64,000 nt of DNA from Poriferisodalis sp965231925. Its GTDB lineage: Bacteria; Actinomycetota; Acidimicrobiia; Acidimicrobiales; Poriferisodalaceae. This document shows, piece after piece, positions 61,579 to 64,000 of the stretch (the first letter of the stretch is position 1; every line of letters starts with the position of its first letter). The DNA lies in the NCBI GenBank assembly GCA_965231925.1, contig OZ246894.1, forward strand, positions 2,728,001 through 2,792,000, given 5' to 3'. Under the pieces are notes generated by a model. That model saw only the letters and a program-made list of their open reading frames with translations. It was not told the origin of the DNA and ran no database searches. The translations under genes and the position numbers were made by a program.

Positions 61579-61686
61579 CCGCGCTCCCACAGAGCGTACG
61601 ACGACCCGTCGCTGCGACGCAAGCGGCCAGATAGCGGGAGCTGGCAGCGGCCGTTCGGGCCGCAGCAGCGGTCGGGCCACCGCGCC

Positions 61687-62211
61687 TCACTCCGGGTCGC
61701 TGGCCTCCGCCGTGGGCCCGAAGTCGTCGGGCTGCACATCGTCCAAGAATTGCTTGAACTCGTCGAGGAGCTCGTCGGGGTCGACATCGGCGGGGGGATC
61801 GGGAGGAAGCTCGATGATCTGCCCCGCTTCGTCGAGCACCGATTCGCTGGCGAAGATGGGGGTGTCGGCCCGCACCGCCAGCGCCACGGCGTCGCTCGGC
61901 CGAGCGGAGATCGTATGGATGGCCTCCCCGACCGTGACCTCCATCTCGGCGAAGAAGGTGCGGTCGCGCAGGTCGGTGACGGTGACCTTGACGAGCGTCG
62001 CTCCGAGTACGTCCAGCATGGCCGCCATCAGGTCGTGCGTCAGCGGCCGCGGCACTCGAATCTGCTCGATGCCGCGGTAAATCGCCTGGGCCTCGGGGGT
62101 GTCGATCACCACCGGCAGCACGCGCTGAGAACCGCCGGTCTCGCGCAGCAACAGCAAGGGGCTCTGCGAGGGCATCTCCACCTGCACGCCAAGGAGCTCC
62201 ATCTCGACCAT
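61687..62211 (-). CDS. Bifunctional nuclease domain (DUF151) protein
   Basis: 174 aa from ATG 62211 with TAGTGT 7 nt upstream. The DUF151 pattern is plain: ELLGVQVEMPSQSPLLLLRE, LPVVIDTPEAQAI, LTHDLMAAMLDVLGATLVKV and SARPSDAVALAVRADTPIFA. The acidic C-terminal tail is common in actinobacteria. Named after a plant nuclease; in bacteria the role is unclear. It lies between the two MerR genes, as Rv1829 does. Confidence 0.93.
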   Translation of the reverse strand: MVEMELLGVQVEMPSQSPLLLLRETGGSQRVLPVVIDTPEAQAIYRGIEQIRVPRPLTHDLMAAMLDVLGATLVKVTVTDLRDRTFFAEMEVTVGEAIHTISARPSDAVALAVRADTPIFASESVLDEAGQIIELPPDPPADVDPDELLDEFKQFLDDVQPDDFGPTAEASDPE

Positions 62212-62265
62212 GGCCCGCACACTACTTCGGCCCCTGCTCCCGGTGAGCCGGCGAACACTCTGCGA

Positions 62266-63237
62266 CTAGCGCCAATATCCGCGCAAGGCCTCCCCCATCA
62301 CGTGGGAGCGCAGCCGCTCGCAGAGCGCGATCAGGCGGCCCAAGGAGCGCTGCGCGTCGAGGTCGGCCGAAGCACCGCCGGCGTGAAGAATCGGTTGAAT
62401 GCCCTGCTCGAACATCGATGCATCGCGCGCTGCGGCATTGCGAACCACACGCAGGTGACGGGCCTGCAAGCCGTAGGTGGCGAACTCGCGCGAGATGCGG
62501 GCGACGAGCAAGGCGCCGCTGCCATAACGCGGCTCAGGCGGTTCCAGGCCCAACGAGGCCTGCACCGCCTCAGCATGCGCTGCTTCGGCTTGTGGCGGCA
62601 ATGATCGAGCTTCGTCGGCTTCGTCGAGCAGCACGAGAAGACCGAAGTCGGTCAGCTCGGCGATCTCTTCGACAGTGAGTCCGCTCTCGGCGCTCAGCTC
62701 TGCGGCGCTGTACGTCGCGGCGGCGTCGGGAGCGATCCATGGGGGCTTGGGGCCGGCGGTTGGTGCCGTCGAGACCGGATCTGCTGCGCTCTCGACTGCA
62801 TCCGCGGGAACAGGTTCTTGGGGGCCCTCGGCTGCGTCTGCGGCGCCAGTCGCCGCAGCGGCACCTGCCGCCCCGAACTCGGAGGGTGCTTCGGCTTCAG
62901 GTTCAGCCGTCGCCGCGGCCGACGATTCGGGGGCCTCGTGATTCCCGATGCCCCAGATGTCCGCCAGGTGCTCACCTCGGTCGATCCGCTCCCCGATGAT
63001 GCTGAGCGGCAGGTACTGGTCGCGTTGACGGGTCAGGATCCAGCGAAGAACTTCGATGTCATGCGGCCCGAAACTGCGATAGCCCCCCGACGTCCGGGCC
63101 GGCGAGATGAGCTTGCGATCTTCGAGGAACCGGATCTTGGAGTCGGTCAGATCATTGAACTCGGACCGCAGCAACGACACGACCTCGCCGATCGACAACC
63201 GTGCTCCGGGTGCATACGACTCAGAGCCCGCGCTCAC
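62266..63237 (-). CDS. MerR-family regulator (Rv1828-like position)
   Basis: 323 aa. GTG at 63237 overlaps the FHA gene stop (GTGA). MerR DNA-binding domain: LSIGEVVSLLRSEFNDLTDS, FLEDRKLISPARTSGGYRSF, HDIEVLRWILTRQRDQYLPL. A long Ala/Pro/Glu-rich linker (about 100-165) is followed by a helical effector-like domain. No metal-binding Cys. Conserved position next to the FHA gene suggests a link to central nitrogen/one-carbon control, but the ligand is unknown. Confidence 0.92.
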   Translation of the reverse strand: MSAGSESYAPGARLSIGEVVSLLRSEFNDLTDSKIRFLEDRKLISPARTSGGYRSFGPHDIEVLRWILTRQRDQYLPLSIIGERIDRGEHLADIWGIGNHEAPESSAAATAEPEAEAPSEFGAAGAAAATGAADAAEGPQEPVPADAVESAADPVSTAPTAGPKPPWIAPDAAATYSAAELSAESGLTVEEIAELTDFGLLVLLDEADEARSLPPQAEAAHAEAVQASLGLEPPEPRYGSGALLVARISREFATYGLQARHLRVVRNAAARDASMFEQGIQPILHAGGASADLDAQRSLGRLIALCERLRSHVMGEALRGYWR

Positions 63238-63686
63238 AATCCGAATGAGGAGATCAGGTACAGCAGCTTGAACTTGCCGATCTGCAACTCGTTGCCGCTG
63301 CTCAGCTTCACCTCGCCGTCGGTGCGAACGCCGTTCACATAGGTGCCGTTCAACGAGCCCACGTCGATCAGGATGTGTCCCGCCGGACCGAGTTCGAGCA
63401 CCACATGACGGCGCGACACGGTGATGTCGTCCAGGAAAATGTCGCTGTCGGGGTGGCGGCCGACGGTGACCCGGTCACCGGCCAGCTCGAACCGGGTCCC
63501 CGACCGATGGCCCGACGTAACCACGAGCTCCGCCTGGCCGGCGTACGGCGGTACTTCGGTAACGCGCACCGGCACGAGAATCTCGGTGGGTGCGTCCCCG
63601 GTCGTGTCCAGTCGCGTCCCGCAACCGGAACAGAACCGGGCGTCCTGGGCACTTGCCATTCCGCATGTGCCGCACGTCACAGACAT
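63234..63686 (-). CDS. FHA-domain protein with N-terminal zinc ribbon (GarA-like position)
   Basis: 150 aa from ATG 63686, 5 nt after the gcvH stop. The N-terminus is a zinc ribbon, CGTCG then FCSGCGTRL. An FHA domain follows: VTVGRHPDSDIFLDDITVS, RRHVVLELG, VGSLNGTYVNGVR, so it binds phosphothreonine peptides. In mycobacteria the gene in this place is GarA, which controls glutamate dehydrogenase and 2-oxoglutarate dehydrogenase. GarA has a phospho-acceptor ETT tail instead of a zinc ribbon, and no ETT motif is seen here, so regulation by kinases may differ. Confidence 0.92.
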   Translation of the reverse strand: MSVTCGTCGMASAQDARFCSGCGTRLDTTGDAPTEILVPVRVTEVPPYAGQAELVVTSGHRSGTRFELAGDRVTVGRHPDSDIFLDDITVSRRHVVLELGPAGHILIDVGSLNGTYVNGVRTDGEVKLSSGNELQIGKFKLLYLISSFGL

Positions 63687-63691
63687 GGAGA

Positions 63692-64000
63692 TCAGATGTC
63701 CTCGGCGATCAACGCGGCGTAGCTGTCGGCATCGAGCAGTGCCTCCATCTCTGCAGACGTCTGCGACACGTCGTCGGTCGGGGCGATAACGCAGATCCAC
63801 CCGTCGCCATAAGGCGACTCGTTGACCAGCTGCGGTTCGTCCTCCAGCGTGACGTTCACCTCAACCACTTCCCCCGAGATCGGGGCAAAGATGTCCGAAA
63901 CGGACTTGGTCGACTCGATCTCGCACATCGGCTCGTCAGCGGTGACCTGTGCGCCGATCTCGGGCAACTCCACATACACGACATCACCGAGCGCATCCTG
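63692..64000 (-). CDS. gcvH: Glycine cleavage H protein, partial at right window edge
   Basis: 103 codons visible; the frame continues past the edge (QDALGDVVYVELPEIG), so the N-terminus is outside. The lipoyl Lys is in CEIESTKSVSDIFAP. SGEVVEVNVTLEDEPQLVNE and GDGWICVIAP are typical. It shuttles the aminomethyl group between GcvP and GcvT, whose genes are at 38.5-42.8 kb. It heads the operon with the FHA and first MerR genes. Confidence 0.95.
   Translation of the reverse strand, partial: QDALGDVVYVELPEIGAQVTADEPMCEIESTKSVSDIFAPISGEVVEVNVTLEDEPQLVNESPYGDGWICVIAPTDDVSQTSAEMEALLDADSYAALIAEDI

Overview
This is a high-GC, gene-dense bacterial window that looks actinobacterial, most likely from the Acidimicrobiia or a relative. 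The evidence is the gcvH / FHA / MerR / bifunctional-nuclease / MerR order at the right edge (the mycobacterial Rv1826-Rv1830 order), a mycothione reductase, an F420-type LLM oxidoreductase, a DUF222-HNH protein, and a recurring leaderless promoter signature: a TANNNT -10 box 6-8 nt before an ATG or GTG that has no Shine-Dalgarno. The class assignment is inference.

Left edge (1-8785, minus strand): a five-gene operon that looks like antiviral or mobile-DNA defence. In order of transcription it encodes a membrane-anchored coiled-coil protein, a SNF2 helicase with a DUF3883-like C-terminus, a phospholipase-D-fold protein with a C-terminal membrane helix, a PHP-phosphoesterase/ABC-type ATPase fusion (TrlF-like), and an AlbA_2/Schlafen-type ATP-binding protein cut by the window edge. 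The SNF2 + PLD pair recalls DISARM (DrmD, DrmC), but DrmA, DrmB and a methylase are not seen.

8.9-18.1 kb: a DNA glycosylase-like protein, a vWA lipoprotein, an acyl-CoA ligase, a PfkB sugar kinase, a methyltransferase, and a lone CoxL-type molybdenum hydroxylase large subunit. 18.2-21.6 kb: gamma-butyrobetaine hydroxylase, BKACE (DUF849) and L-carnitine dehydrogenase, which together take gamma-butyrobetaine via carnitine and 3-dehydrocarnitine to betainyl-CoA and acetoacetate. A CdhB-like thioesterase that could finish the route lies 11 kb away with an MFS transporter. 21.6-24.5 kb: a small ferredoxin and a large molybdopterin oxidoreductase.

24.5-32.4 kb is an accessory region. It holds a decayed partial copy of a DHPS-like gene whose intact copy is at 31.6-32.4 kb, and two paralogous HsdR_N-type nuclease genes. 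One paralogue is split by an ISAzo13-type element with a 3-bp target duplication; removing the element and one copy of the duplication restores the frame. There is also a Thr-rich lipoprotein and a DUF222-HNH protein.

33-47.5 kb: MFS transporter, ilvD, serB, a selenocysteine ArsC-like gene, gcvT, gcvP, a DinB-like protein, nucleoside hydrolase, selD, a NadD-like nucleotidyltransferase and a 2OG-Fe(II) oxygenase. Two genes here are readable only if an in-frame TGA is selenocysteine: the ArsC-like protein (active-site Cys replaced by TGA, codon 12) and selD (TGA, codon 23). Each TGA is followed by a bacterial-type SECIS hairpin with a GGTC or GGTCT loop.

47.5-60.8 kb: mycothione reductase and a serine hydrolase; a histidine phosphatase; a NicX-like dioxygenase, AMP ligase, 3-hydroxyisobutyrate-dehydrogenase-like and class-V aminotransferase row; a Rieske oxygenase and enoyl-CoA hydratase; an LLM oxidoreductase and MsrB. 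60.9-64 kb: the conserved gcvH-to-MerR cluster, with gcvH running off the right edge. No tRNA, rRNA or CRISPR array was recognised.
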